A stretch of 64,000 nt of DNA, from positions 38,501 to 102,500 of the forward strand of contig JALIZF010001487.1 in assembly GCA_029948255.1 (NCBI GenBank). Direction: 5' to 3'. The stretch is from Telmatactis stephensoni (Eukaryota > Cnidaria > Anthozoa > Actiniaria > Isophelliidae). The notes under the pieces are model-generated. The model ran no database searches and had not been told where the DNA came from. It worked only from the letters and a program-made list of their open reading frames with translations. The position numbers and the translations under genes are program-made. Below, one piece after another: positions 46,200-58,200 of the stretch (positions within the stretch are counted from its first letter, which is position 1; every line of letters starts with the position of its first letter).

Positions 46200-49100
46200 C
46201 AGGAAAATGGTGCAAAATTGTTCAAACTAGGGTAACAAGCATGAAATTTGGCACAGTGATAGGCCTCTGTGTTCTGAGGAATTCTGGATATGGGGCCACG
46301 CCAAATCACGAATACTTACGGATTTATAGTTTTGGAATTAATTATCTTTCAGAAAATAAAAAAGAGCAGTTCCTTTTAATGTAAAATTATGATATTAAGT
46401 ATATAGATAGTATGAGGTATGCGTAAAAGATATTCACCAATAGCCACGCCCTTTTAGGGGTACTTACGGAATCAGAGCTATGGAATACATTATGCCTTAA
46501 ATTGATATTTAGAGTTCGTCCTGCACTGTTGGTAATCTGAAAACTTGCACAACGATAAACGTTTATACTCTGAGTAATTCTGGATATGGGGCCACGCCCA
46601 ACAACGAGTACTTACAGGATTATAGGAAAGGGATTTATTGTTTTCCGAAAAATAGAAAAGAGCAGTTCCCCTTAATGTAAAATGATGATATCAAGTATAT
46701 AGATAGAGTAAGGTATACATAAAAGATATTCATCAGCAGCCACGCCCTTTTTGGGGTACTAACGGAATTAGAGCAACGGAATACATTATACCTTGAATGG
46801 ACACTAAAAGCTCTTCCTACACTGTTGGTAATCTGAACAGTTGCACAAAGATAAACATTGATACGCTGAGTAATTCCAGACATGGGACCACGCCCAACAA
46901 CGAGTACTTACAGAGTTACAGAAAAGGAATTTTTATTGTTTCTTTTTTAATATCTAAAATGGAAATTGTATTATTGTAAATCGTTGTAATAAATCGTAGT
47001 GCCATAGTGTAATAGTCAGTAAAGCGTTTTGCTGACAGCCACCCCTATTAAATACTTGCAGAATAACATAGCAATAGAATGCATTTACAATTTGTAAAGT
47101 ATATGTAAGATAATGTCATTTACAACGATTATTATGTAGCCATGGCTAGTTATAATTTGTGTCGAAAATTATGATTCGCACCCTTCTTTAAATAACTTTC
47201 AAGCAGCCAGGTTTTTGCTATTGACATAAATACCTATCTATTTGAAATCTGCGCAACTTGAAACTTGATGCTAAGTGCGAAAAACAAAACATATTGGTGT
47301 TCTTTAGGACAGCCTATATTTTTTTAAATATCTGGCAAAACTGCTTGTAGCCACTTTGGCCATTTTCGTGGGGCTATATTGAAGGAAAGTCATTAAGGGT
47401 GCAAATACTAATATTTCAGTCTTACTATACTACTGCATATGCACGGTTAATGTAAGGGGGCCAAACTTTGTCCAATATGCAATATCAGTAAGGGCCGCCT
47501 GTGGGTCAAAATCAACTGATGTTTCATTAATCAACTTGGTTGTTTGTTTATATTTTTTGTATTCGCTTGCCTCCCTAGTCATGATCTGGCTCTACTGATT
47601 TCCTCTGGAATAGATATTTGGTAATAATTAGAAATCTACAAATTTCGTTAATTTGCTTTATCAACAATTTGTAACTTTTGCGTTTCTTTTTGTTCTACTG
47701 GAATTAAGGTATAAGGATTGGTTTTGGACCACAATACGCTCGATGTCGATTTGCGTGCTGGCTTTATAATATCTTCCTATTCACGTATACATTTTTTGAA
47801 AGCTTACACCCAATTTCAAAATTACGCAACCTAGTGGCGATGGCTTGTCTGGATTTTAAGCTTCTGTCAATCAAATTGTAACGACTAGAATTTGTAAAAT
47901 TTTAGCTTTCTAAATTCAGAAACAAAACAAACTTGAATTTATTGGCAGAACATTTAGTATTTTCTGACTTTTGATGTAAATTTCAGCTTGCTTCAGGGAG
48001 AACGAAAAGTCGGAGCTTTGATTGACGGTAGTCAAAACACTAAAAAAGCCATTCAAGTGTTGTCTGCAAAGGTCGCGTAATTTTGAAAATTGGTGTAATA
48101 AACAGTTTTTAAACATAATTTTGATGCATCAAATTGCTACAAAGTTTTGGGCTAATCCATTAAAATCAAAGGAAGTTGTAGCATGCTTGTAAACGTGCAA
48201 ATTTGCAATTCAGAAAAAAAGGACAAAAAAATTGGAGAAAATATTTAAATAAATTCAGACTGTTAATTACTTGTCTTTTTCTGTGGATTTTTGAAACCTA
48301 TTTTTAATGAGCTTTTAGAAAATGTATGCCTTTATAGCAATATATTATAAAATCTGCACATAATCTTATGATAGAGGTAGAATTGGGCTTAAAACCAGTC
48401 CTGATTCCTTAAATTTGTTTCTCGTAGTTTTTACAGTGCAAAAAATTAATGTTACCTCTTACACTCTCCCCCGCACTTGCACATTGCTGTACAGGGAAGT
48501 TTGGACTTCTTGCAGGAGCAACGCCCTTTGCAGCCCTTTTTAGGTTGGCATGAACATTTGATCAACACCTGGCACGCCTTTGATGCTTCAGACAGATGTG
48601 TCCATATTGGCTCCCACGTACCACCATCACATCGTTTCCATCCCCATGCAGATGGTAAAGGGATAGTTTGCCTCGCAGTGAGTGACTGCCCCCAACAATA
48701 AGCAATACAATAAAAATTCCTTTTCTGTAACTCTGTAAGTACTCATTGTTGGGTGTGGTCCCATGTCTGGAATTACTCAGGGTATCAATGTTTATCTTTG
48801 TGCAACTGTTCAGATTACCAACTGTGTAGGAGAGCTTTTAGTGTCCATTCAAGATATAATGTATTCCGTTGCTCTAATTCCGTTAGTACCCCAAAAAGGG
48901 CGTGGCTGCTGATGAATATCTTTTATGTATACCTTACTCTATCTATATACTTGATATCATCATTTTACATTAAGAGGAACTGCTCTTTTCTATTTTTCGG
49001 AAAACAATAAATCCCTTTCCTATAATCCTGTAAGTACTCGTTGTTGGGCGTGGCCCCATATCCAGAATTACTCAGAGTATAAACGTTTATCGTTGTGCAA

Positions 49101-49456
49101 GTTTTCAGATTACCAACAGTGCAGGACGAACTCTAAATATCAATTTAAGGCATAATGTTTTCCGTAGCTCTGATTCCGTAAGTACCCCTAAAAGGGCGTG
49201 GCTATTGGTGAATATCTTTTACGCATACCTCATACTATCTATATACTTAGTATCATCATTTTACATTAAAAGGAACTGCTCTTTTTTATTTTCTGAAAGA
49301 TAATTAATTCCAAGACTATAAATCCGTAAGTATTCGTGATTTGGCGTGGCCCCATATCCAGAATTCCTCAGAGCACGGAGGCCTATCATTGTGCCAAATT
49401 TCATGCTTGTTACCCTAGTTTGAACAATTCAGCATAAAACCTGCACCATTTTCCTG
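46200..49456. mobile_element. 3.3 kb element with ~745-bp inverted arms made of tandem repeats
   Basis: The ends are CAGGAAAATGGTGCA and its inverse. Left arm 46200-46940, right arm 48708-49456. Each arm is three tandem units of about 295 bp, recognised by GGATATGGGGCCACGCC at 46283, 46587 and (diverged) 46880, and by their inverses on the right. The 1.8 kb core is mostly non-coding but abuts a Cys-rich coding fragment at its right. No clear target duplication was found. Confidence 0.7.
48452..48706 (-). pseudogene. C-terminal Cys-rich fragment of a mobile-element protein
   Basis: Open minus-strand frame to a stop at 48452, reading GQSLTARQTIPLPSAWGW, then ASKACQVLIKCSCQPKKGC and CSCKKSKLPCTAMCKC. 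The pattern (P-rich, GW, then CxC...CxC...CTxxCxC) is one I recall at the C-terminus of many invertebrate transposon-encoded proteins and resembles the CRC (tesmin/TSO1) DNA-binding motif. No upstream exon is found: the frame runs straight into the right inverted arm. It appears to be a captured or left-over gene end. Confidence 0.6.
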
Positions 49457-49531
49457 CACTAATAATAAAGCTTTTCACACAGTATCAAATCCTTAGCCTT
49501 GCAGCTGTATGTGACATATTAGACATTTGAA

Positions 49532-50819
49532 TTAATGTCGTCTTAATCTTTGTATAAATAATCTTCTTCGATTGACGAAAAACCCACAGGTACCAACGAC
49601 AATCGGAAGAAACGCCCGTTTTTGACGAAAAATTTGTGAAATTGAATTATAGACCTTGAGGTCCCCAAATCTGTGCTCAATTTGAACCCTCAGTCTTCGT
49701 AGATGTCGATTGGCTCTTCTTTGAATCCGATTTCGAGCAATCCTGTGAGGTGTTACAAGTGGTACTCTTGCGGCGTAACCACCATCAGCCAGTAGCCGAG
49801 CATTTCTTGGTAGACGTTTCTGACCATGAAATCCAATACTGGGTAGGTATCGGTATGATGTTGCATCATTAAGATGACCAGGAAAGGTGTATGTAAATAA
49901 ATAATTAAAAAATACAATTAGTTTTGGCTAACATGATTGCCGACTTGAGGTTCACTGATGAGTTGTCATGTTCAGCAGTGGGTATATATTTTTCCGATAT
50001 ATAGTTTACAGGGCTCAGTATGGGAAAAAAATAACTTTATTACCCAGAAACAAGTAGTACTATCATGCCATCAGCATCAACAATCATCTGCATTGACATA
50101 AAATGCATCTTTTTGTCGCCGCGGTAAAAATCGGCCTGCAATCTTCCAGTTGGTCGTCGTATTCTGTGTACTGTGGCGTCGATGCTACCAACTGAATTTG
50201 GATAGTGTTTCCACTGACCCATAAACGTCGACCATTGTCGGAGATTGTGCCAGGTAACAAATCTTCGAAAGTGAAGAAATAAAATTGGTACAACGTGGTA
50301 GATCTCTTCATGGACAGTACTTTTACTTATTTGAAATATTGACGCCAGGGTATGGTAAGTTGGATAGATTCGCAACCAGATCATAACGAGTAAAACCCTG
50401 TTTTGCACATCTAGAATGCAGCCTCTTCGTCGATTGGAAGCTGGAATTCTAGGCAACATCCGAGGCTTTGTCACGTCTTGTGCTACTGTCTGAACAATGC
50501 TATCCAGGGTATAAGGAGTTTCACCAGTGAGATACCAAAAATTTCTAGGACTTCTTTCAAGTTTCCTCCATACATCTATTCCGGCGTTTCTGTGGAATAT
50601 TATTCTTGGAAACAGTAATTGTATAAGTGGAGTGGCAGTTGAACAAATTTGTAGTGCTGCAACAATCGTTGTTATCCAGTTGGCCAGTGGAGGAAAGGGT
50701 GGTGGCAGAGGGTTGTCAGGGACTTTCAAAATAGCAATATCTAGAACAGATATAATAGTCAAAATAGTGCTAATTAAAAAATTCGGAAACGGAGGAGGTA
50801 AATCCTGATGTACATTCAT
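49532..50819 (-). CDS. HARBI1-like PIF/Harbinger transposase
   Basis: Exon 1 (50819-50044) encodes a hydrophobic, Pro-rich N-terminus, a helix-turn-helix-like IFQISKSTVHEEIYHVV, and the first catalytic motif GSIDATVHRIRRPTGRLQAD. Exon 2 (49886-49532) carries HLNDATSYRYLPSIGFHGQK, ARLLADGGYAARVPLV (second Asp) and VQIEHRFGDLKVY (Glu), completing the DDE triad, and ends in a basic tail. The donor is good (TCTGG|GTAATA), but the position where family alignment puts the acceptor reads ACAC|CTTTCC instead of AG, so splicing may be impaired or non-canonical. The product would be a nuclear DNA transposase. Element ends were not found; the 3.3 kb element abuts on the left. Confidence 0.8.
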
Positions 50820-51335
50820 GACTATTATGCATCAAATACTAAAAAAATCCTTACAAGGAATTCTGTCAAAGCATGCTGCATGCCGACTATTAATTATATG
50901 TGAACTCGACTGATCAAACATAATTACTTGGACCCATTTCGACACCTTAGTGTTACCCTCACAAGACTCACAAGGTAACAACAAGTTGGTATTACACTTG
51001 GCAATTTCTCGTGCAAAATGTCTCACCAACATCGGGTGTTGCGGCACAAGCTGTGCAAGAGGTGTTAAGGCTGATTTACACGCTAAGATTGTCGGCCCGA
51101 TTTTTTACAAGGTTTATAGCACCCCTTTGCAGCTTGTGCCGCCACACCCGTTGTTGGTCAGACAAATGGCACAAAAATCCAAATCACACATATTTTGTGA
51201 CCAAATTCGTTGTTCGTTGTTGCTTTGTTTGTGCACTGAATAAAAAGCTACGCATGAACTGATAAAGGCATCAGATTTTGTGTGATGTTCTACTGAACGG
51301 ATATCATAGATATAGTTCTCTACTGTTTCGAACAA
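50820..51335. promoter_or_regulatory. divergent intergenic region with inverted repeat
   Basis: Between the HARBI1-like gene and the divergent plus-strand gene. CAACATCGGGTGTTGCGGCA near 51028 and GTGCCGCCACACCCGTTGTT near 51136 are imperfect inverts around a ~90-bp loop. In two-gene Harbinger elements such a region holds both promoters. Function here is inferred. Confidence 0.35.
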
Positions 51336-52486
51336 ATGGAGGAAGAAAACATTTTTCTCAAAGCAGCGCTCAGTAAAATTGTAGAACTGCCTTCGTGTTC
51401 ATCTGCAAGAAAACGATCAGTGCACAATGCAGACGGCCCGGTGAACAACGAGCCACCTAACAAGACGAGGAAAACGTCGAATGCCCCAGAATCTGGAACA
51501 AAAATTCGAAGCTCCCAGGTGGAACTAATGCTAGTCGGCGAGGGCTATCGCAAGTACAGTGGAGACTTAAAGGCAACGGCTAATTTTATGATTAAGCATT
51601 GTGAGATACTCGACGTCAACCTTAGAGAGTACTACGAAGCAGTAGGAACACCAGGAGGACCTACCATAAACCAAGCAATGGATAGGATCCGTAGGCTTCA
51701 GCAGAAGAAGCTGGAGAAAGTAAGGTAAGTTTAATTTATGGTGGTGTACATTATCTCTCTAAGATTGTTGAGGGCTAAATGATGTTTCTCTATTGTTTAA
51801 CAATAGGTGCGAGTCTCTCCCAAATAATGATAAAACAAATGCATTCGAAGAGTTTTACGAGGGTTCAACAGAGGGGGAATCAGAAAGTGACCATTCCAAC
51901 GTATGGGAACAAGCAGCTGATTCTAAAAAGAAAAGAGACACTCGTTTTACTACCATACAAAACTCCTTGTCTCGAGACAAAGTCATGGCATCACTCTCCC
52001 AAAATCATACACTAGACAAGACTAGCAGTGACGAGAACGCTGAAAGAAAAAAACGTACTAATAAGTGAGTAGAAAGAGCAACATAAATGGTCGGACTGCC
52101 GCCTAATTGACGTAGAGTGCTTACAATATATCCGTGAAAAAGTTAGCGAACTAAATGGTACTAAATAGCTTGAAATTCTTTGATTTCCATTGTTTAATTA
52201 GTGCAAATTAGTGCAATTTCTTACAAATTAAGTTTTTCACGGATATATTGTAAGCACTCTACTATAATTGCAAGCGGTATTTAAAATCTCATAAGAGTTA
52301 ACTTTGTTTAATTTCAACAGGATCAAGAAGAGAAAGCAAAAGCCGGCGAGTACCAAAGAAAAAATTGACAACGTTCTGGCTGCGTTGCCAGAACTAATCC
52401 ACAATGCCAATGAAGCCGCGAAAAATCACAGTCGTTGTTTGCAAAAAATGATGGCCGGCCAAACCGGCAATTCTTCTGACGATTGA
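51336..52486 (+). CDS. basic nuclear-type protein divergent from the transposase, three exons
   Basis: Exons 51336-51724 (donor GTAAG|GTAAGT), 51807-52062 (acceptor TTTAACAATAG, donor AATAA|GTGAGT) and 52320-52486 (acceptor TTTCAACAG) join in phase. The protein has a charged N-terminus (SSARKRSVHNADG), a helical segment (VELMLVGEGYRKYSGDLKAT, then EYYEAVGTPGGPTINQAMDR), a Ser/Glu-rich middle and a basic stretch (IKKRKQKPAST) before a helical end. Canonical PIF/Harbinger elements encode a Myb-like partner needed for nuclear import of the transposase. Position and charge fit that role, but I do not see a clear SANT/Myb Trp pattern. Confidence 0.6.
52115..52259. mobile_element. 145-bp mariner-type MITE in an intron
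   Basis: Near-perfect inverted ends (GAGTGCTTACAATATATCCG and its inverse) with TA on each side (52113-52114 and 52260-52261). It lies in intron 2 of the three-exon gene. It is the best preserved of the four copies in the window. Confidence 0.8.
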
Positions 52487-52811
52487 ACACTTTTACTCCC
52501 ATGGAATAGAGTATACCTCATAGTTAATATAAAGAATGACTTGCACCAATACCATGTAAGGAAATATACCTATTTCCAAAAAGGTTGTTCTTTGATACAT
52601 GATAGTTAAACCAAAGAAACAAGTATGAAAAATAGAGATATAATTCCGTAAACTGAACCGTGAATCAAAATATTATTTTAGTCCTCTATATACAGTGTAT
52701 ATCACTAATCAAATTAATAATTTGTTACAATATATATAAATAAAAAAAACGGGTATAGATGAATGAATTAATAAATGAAACGAAAGAAAGAGTATTATCA
52801 GGAGCCCATTA

Positions 52812-52929
52812 GAGTGCACGCACTTAATCCGTGAAACATAAATAGTAATTCCTTTGTTTCCTATTGTCTAATCAACACTATTTACTACTAATTAGTAGTG
52901 TTTGTTTCACGGATTAAGTGCATGCACTC
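52812..52929. mobile_element. 118-bp mariner-type MITE
   Basis: The ends GAGTGCACGCACTTAATCCG and the inverse CGGATTAAGTGCATGCACTC, flanked by TA at 52810-52811 and 52930-52931. Related to 14369-14503. The surrounding 52490-53150 has no gene. Confidence 0.8.
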
Positions 52930-53156
52930 TACTAGGAGGGTCTATATGAGCTAGGTTGAGCCCTTACCACAGTAGCAGATAAAGTTATTTTTAGAACATT
53001 ATTTCCCACGAAAATGTGTTACCCTGTATGGGAGCTACAGGTTTGCGCTATGCAGACCAAAACAAAATATGCGGAGCGCAGATCTAATAAATATTCGCTG
53101 ATTGTCTAGTTTGAAAAACCTTTGTCATATTTTGTGCGAAAGGCAGGCTAAAATTA

Positions 53157-53301
53157 TGCTAGATCTTTTCAGCTTGGGCAAAATTTTTCCCATTTCAGAC
53201 CACGTGTCATTCCCTCGAGTGTTCTTTCTCTGTTTATAGATGACACACTCGAGGGAATGACACGTGGTCTGAAATTTTGCCCAAGCTGAAAAGATCTAGC
53301 A
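53157..53301. mobile_element. 145-bp near-perfect hairpin with TA flanks
   Basis: Arms of about 60 bp (TGCTAGATCTTTTCAGCTTG outward end, ACCACGTGTCATTCCCTCGA inner part) fold on a ~20-base loop, with one ~8-base bulge in the left arm. TA flanks both ends (53155-53156 and 53302-53303). It may be a foldback MITE or, if transcribed, a small-RNA precursor. From 53306 to 53948 I see no reliable exon; TTAAATCGGAAAACTCTA near 53412 is a fragment of the repeat also at 45042. Confidence 0.75.
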
Positions 53302-53948
53302 TAAAGAGAACGATAACCGAATATTGATCACGGTAGGAGTGTTCTAATAAAATATCACTTAAAGATTTCGGCACGTGCCCATTTCAGATTGCCAGATTTC
53401 AGAAAAAGCCGTTAAATCGGAAAACTCTAATTGAAATGAAAGCAAGACAAAACCAAATAAAAGAAGGAATCCTCACAATCTCATCACAGTGATCTCGCTG
53501 ATATCCCGACTTATCAGATTCTTTCAAAAAAAAAGCACCAACTCTAAAATACCTAATACGTGCAGTTCCTTCTCTCACCTAGCATATTATCTCATGGTGA
53601 AGTAACTAAAACTTGGACGCTGGCGAACCTCTCAAGTTCTAGAATTTTGTATGGTGCACAAAGCTTGAATATCAAAGATGGACAAGTTTAAAAGTGCTTT
53701 CTTTTTTTCAAAAGGTTGTAAAAATGTGATTCCTAAACTGAAAACGTTCCCATTTTGTTTCAAACAAAGATGGATAAAAAAGATGATGGTTAGTTCATGC
53801 ATTTTCCCACTACTAGATAAACTTACACTAAATTGTTGTTGTAGAGTCGTTGTTGTTGCAGCTTTTATTTTCCTGCTGTTCGAATTGTAAGAAAATGACT
53901 CAACAATTCACATGCATTCTTCAGTCATGTTTACATTCCTTCTTCTAG

Positions 53949-54398
53949 ATTCTCCAGAAATACCATTTCTTTTAAAGATGTTATTGGAAGAGGGAGAACG
54001 GCAAATTAATTAAAAACGAAGAAGTAGCACTAAAATGCTATCCGACATCTCTGAGCAAGGCAAAACTGAAAAAAATAACCCAAGAGCTGAAACTCATTAA
54101 GGGTTTAAACCACACCAATATATTGAAGTTCTTTGGGTTTTCGAGAGACCAAACTCGGGTATGTCTAGTGATGGAGCTCATATCGTTCACCGCCATAGAT
54201 GACGACGGTGAAGCAATGCATGGACACAATTTACGAGAACTTCTGAACAACATGGGAGACGGATTGCCATGGGGTGTAAGAATGAATGTCTTCAGTGGTT
54301 CCAGCTGTGGGATGGCCTATCTACACAGCCAAAACATAGTACACGGAGATCTGAAGTCGTCAAATGTATTGATAAGCGGTCAAGACTTTGAAGTCAAA
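53949..54398 (+). pseudogene. TKL-type protein kinase fragment
   Basis: Exon after CCTTCTTCTAG. It reads a glycine-loop-like FKDVIGRGRT, then after a one-base shift VALKCYPTSL (subdomain II Lys), HTNILKFFGF, VCLVMELI, an insertion-like DDDGEAMHGHNLRELLNNMG, and GMAYLHSQNIVHGDLKSSNV before a CAAA|GTATGT donor. The HGD in place of HRD is common in some tyrosine-kinase-like families. The activation loop and C-lobe are missing: 105 bp downstream begins the BEL/Pao insertion. The frameshift near 53995 and the insertion make it a probable pseudogene, though the next exon could lie beyond the insertion. Confidence 0.65.
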
Positions 54399-54502
54399 GT
54401 ATGTATTAAACATTTCTGAATAATATATTTTTTGACTTTATTTGTTATCTTAAGGTTTGTGCCTACTACTGTTTTTTTAAACAGCGTTCAAATAATAGGA
54501 GT

Positions 54503-54633
54503 TGTTTGAACGTCTATTTGGGTTACCTGTGTAACATAGGTCACGTGAGACGAGCACATGGTCAAAAATAAATCGAGTTTGGAATCGACTGTTTATTCGA
54601 AGTTTTTACAGGGATATTTTCTACTAACGAACA
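54503..54633 (+). repeat. 5' LTR
   Basis: 131 bp, TGTTTGAACGTC to ACTAACGAACA. Contains CACGTGAGACGAGCACATGG and an AATAAA-like AAAATAAATCG. Identical by eye to the 3' LTR. Confidence 0.95.
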
Positions 54634-54640
54634 TTATTTT

Positions 54641-54656
54641 TGGTCCTTCGAGCCGG
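54641..54656 (+). promoter_or_regulatory. primer-binding site, tRNA-Tyr
   Basis: TGGTCCTTCGAGCCGG is the complement of the 3' end of animal tRNA-Tyr including CCA. It begins seven bases after the LTR. Confidence 0.75.
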
Positions 54657-55223
54657 ATCCCTACAAAGTTACGGAGTATAGTCGTCGATTTGTGTGGAAA
54701 TTGGAGATTTTTCAGAAGAAATTGGTCTTGTTTTCTCGAGCCGTATAATTTTGGAGTGTACTATCGATATCTGTCAATCTGGAAACACTCATTTGTGTCT
54801 TCATCGTGGTCATTTGGTATTTCGTCATCAATTTGGAGTTGTTGTCTCCATTGTATTTGTGGAATTTTGTGGATAATATTAGACTACAATCATCTTGGAA
54901 GAATTTATTTGAATATTCGACTTTGTAGCTGGATATTTCGTCATCGAACTGGACGGCCCAAGTGGCGGCTTTGTGTGTGTTTGCATCCTGGTTTATATCG
55001 ACATTTCTGGTATCGCAATTCTTTAGAAAGTTACGGTTTTTAATCGCCGAATTGTGCATTTGTGGATTATATCGACTGGAGTAATCTGGAATTATTAACT
55101 AGCATTTTGGACATTGTATTTTGACATTTCGTCTTCGACCTGGACGTGCCATTGGCGGCGCCTCGTGTATTTGTTTGTATCAGTTCATATATATCGATAT
55201 ATTGTTAAATTGGGGTAGTCATA

Positions 55224-58200
55224 ATGAGTGACTCCGAAGAAGCAACTGAGGAGAACTGGAAAACGAAAGTGGAGGAGCTCAAGCGAGAAAAAAGAAAGAA
55301 GAAAAGCGCTATTACGAAATTGTTGAATAACTTGGCCGAGAAAGTGTCGGACCGACAAGATGGCGACACCGAGGAAATCAAAGGTATTCTGGAACGTCTT
55401 GAAGAATTAAAAGACACCACCGTCGATCTGATAGACGAACTTGCATCGGTTTATAAAGAAAACAAGAAAAGTGACATGGAAATCAAAGCGGGAGAAGAAG
55501 CGGATGAGCTTATGGAACGGATCGAAAAAGAAGCCTGTATCGCCCGGCTCGCGTTGACGTCGACAGCAACGAAAACAACCCCAGGAAACAACGGATCAGC
55601 AAAAAATACTTCTTCCAACGAAAAGAAAGGAGCCAGTGGAATTAGCAATTTGGAACGTATTAAAATTCCCAATTTTAGCGGAAATAAGAGTGAGTTCCCA
55701 CACTGGCATGCAACATTCATTAGTTGTGTTGATCAGACGTCGATGACAGCTCAATTTAAGATGTTGCGGCTGGAGTCCTGCCTTACTGGGGAGGCGCTGG
55801 AGACTATCAAAGGGCTTGGATATTCAGAAGCAGCCTACGACGTGGCAAAAGCAAGATTAGTTCGAAAATATGGAGGAAATAGAAGAGAAGTACAAAGTCA
55901 CTTGGACGAGCTCTTGAAAATGAAGCCAATCAAAGAGGAAAACCCCAAGGCCCTTGAACAATTCGCGGACATGCTTGAGAGAGCCGTAGTTAAGCTGCAA
56001 GAGAATAACCGGAAATCTGACTTGGAAATGGGAACCCTATACACCATCATCCTCGAGAAAATGCCTGAAAAGTTAATCACCCAGTACTACCGATGGCTGA
56101 AAGAACAGGGTAAAGCTGAATCTCTCATAACGTTAAAAGACTGGACTGCAGAAGAGGCTGAGTATCAGATGCAAGCTGCAGAGTTAAAGCATGGCCTTAA
56201 GTCTCCAAGTACCCCTTCTAGGCCCCCCAGACAAAGTAGCAGAGTATATGGAACCATTCATTCGGATAAAAGGCAACAAGGTGGTGACAAACGTAAAGGG
56301 TGTAAGTGTTGTGGTGGACCGCATGGATTATGGAATTGTGAAACTTTCAAAGACAAGAGTATTAAAGAACGATGGACCACGGCAAAGAAACTGGGCATGT
56401 GTTATAGATGTTTATCTGACGGACACTTGGGCAGCGATTGTCCAAGGAGCAGAGTATGCAATCTTAATGGATGTACTGACAGTCATCATAGGCTGTTACA
56501 TGCAGATAAACCAAGTGAGAATACAACACAAACGGAACAACCAGGTTCTTCACTGCCATTGCACTCGTCAACGTATCAGTCTTCAGGTCAACAATGGAAT
56601 GGAGCATATGCGCAAGGTGGCTCATACACCCCTAACATAAGTAGCCCAGTGTTAACACCGTTTGGTCCTGCGTTGTACGGAATAGGTCAAGCTCCTAGTC
56701 AAAGCAACTTTGGAGGTAGTCGAACCACGGAGGGGGATGCAAATACTCATGCTGCATCACGCAAGTTGGAAACCCCTGACGATATAGCATTACGAACCAT
56801 TCCTGTCATTTTAAAGAATGGTAGCAAGAAACTGTTAGTGAACTGTTTCCTTGATGAAGGAAGCGATACAACATATGTGAATGAGGATATAATACACGAA
56901 TTTGGAATACAAGGTGAGAAAGAATGGATAAAAGTCAATGTGGCCAACAACCAACAGGTACGATTTCTCTCGATGACCTTCAGTATTGGATTAGAAAGTG
57001 TAGATGGAAGGGTTAGCACAGTTATCAAAGCGAAGACATCTGGAAATATTTGTGGTGGAATGAAACCTGTCGATTGGTTAAAGATGAGAAAGAAATGGGA
57101 TCATTTAAAGGATGTCCCATTCCCACAACTAGCAAACAGAGGAACAATTGACATTTTACTAGGAACTGACAATTATAACTTGATGTACCCAATGCAAGAA
57201 ATCATTGGTGGACTGCACGAACCCTATGCACGACTTTGTCCTCTTGGATGGACTGCAGTTGGCCGACTAGCTGACAACCATAATCGATTCAACTACCATA
57301 CAAGGAGGTGCAACATGTATAGTATACATGGTCTGACAGAGACATCAGCTGATTTGAACACGACATTGAAGCAGTTTTGGGACTTGGATACAATGGGTAT
57401 CACACCATCAGGACCAGCAATGAGTCCAGATGAATCAGCAGCAATGCAGAAAGTGTCTGGGTCATTGACTTACAACAATGGACATTATGCAGTAGCTGTA
57501 CCATGGAAAGATGAACGACCAGAACTACCCAACAATAGACAGTTAGCTGAACAACGATTGAAATCAACAGAAAGGAAGTTGGTTGCCAACCCAGAAGTCG
57601 CATGTGCATACCAGGAAGTTATTGACGAGTACTTAGAGAAAACGTACATTCGCAAAGTATTACCAGAGGAGCCGAAACCAGACACTGAATGGTTATTACC
57701 TCATTTCCCAGTTATTCGACAGGATAAGTCAACAACAAAGACTCGGATTGTCTTTGATGCTTCAGCAGAGTCTAACGGCAAGAGTTTGAATAAAGCAGCG
57801 CTTCCGGGGCCAAAGCTGCAAACTGATATTTTGGACGTACTGATAAGGTTCCGCAAGGAACTTATTGCTCTAGTTGGTGACATTAATCAAATGTACCTTC
57901 AGGTCCTATTACTACCAGAAGACCGACCATTACATAGATTTTTGTGGAGAGACCTCAAACTGAACAATGAACCACAGGTGTACGAGTTTTCAAGGCTTAT
58001 CTTTGGAGGATGTTATGGCCCATTTTGCGCACAATATGTATGGCAGAAGCATGCTGAAACACATCAGAAACAATATCCCCTTGCAAGTGAAGTAGTAAAG
58101 AAAAGCTGCTACATGGATGATGTCATGTGTTCTGTAGAGTCCATCGAGGAAGCAAAAGAAGTCAGAAGACAGCTTACAGAGCTGGGAGACAGAGCTGGAT

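Noticed and set aside
46635..49010. Matching ORFs in the two arms of the 3.3 kb element
   Set aside because: Mirror copies of repeat-arm sequence with no domain; the coding signal lies in the Cys-rich fragment in the core instead.
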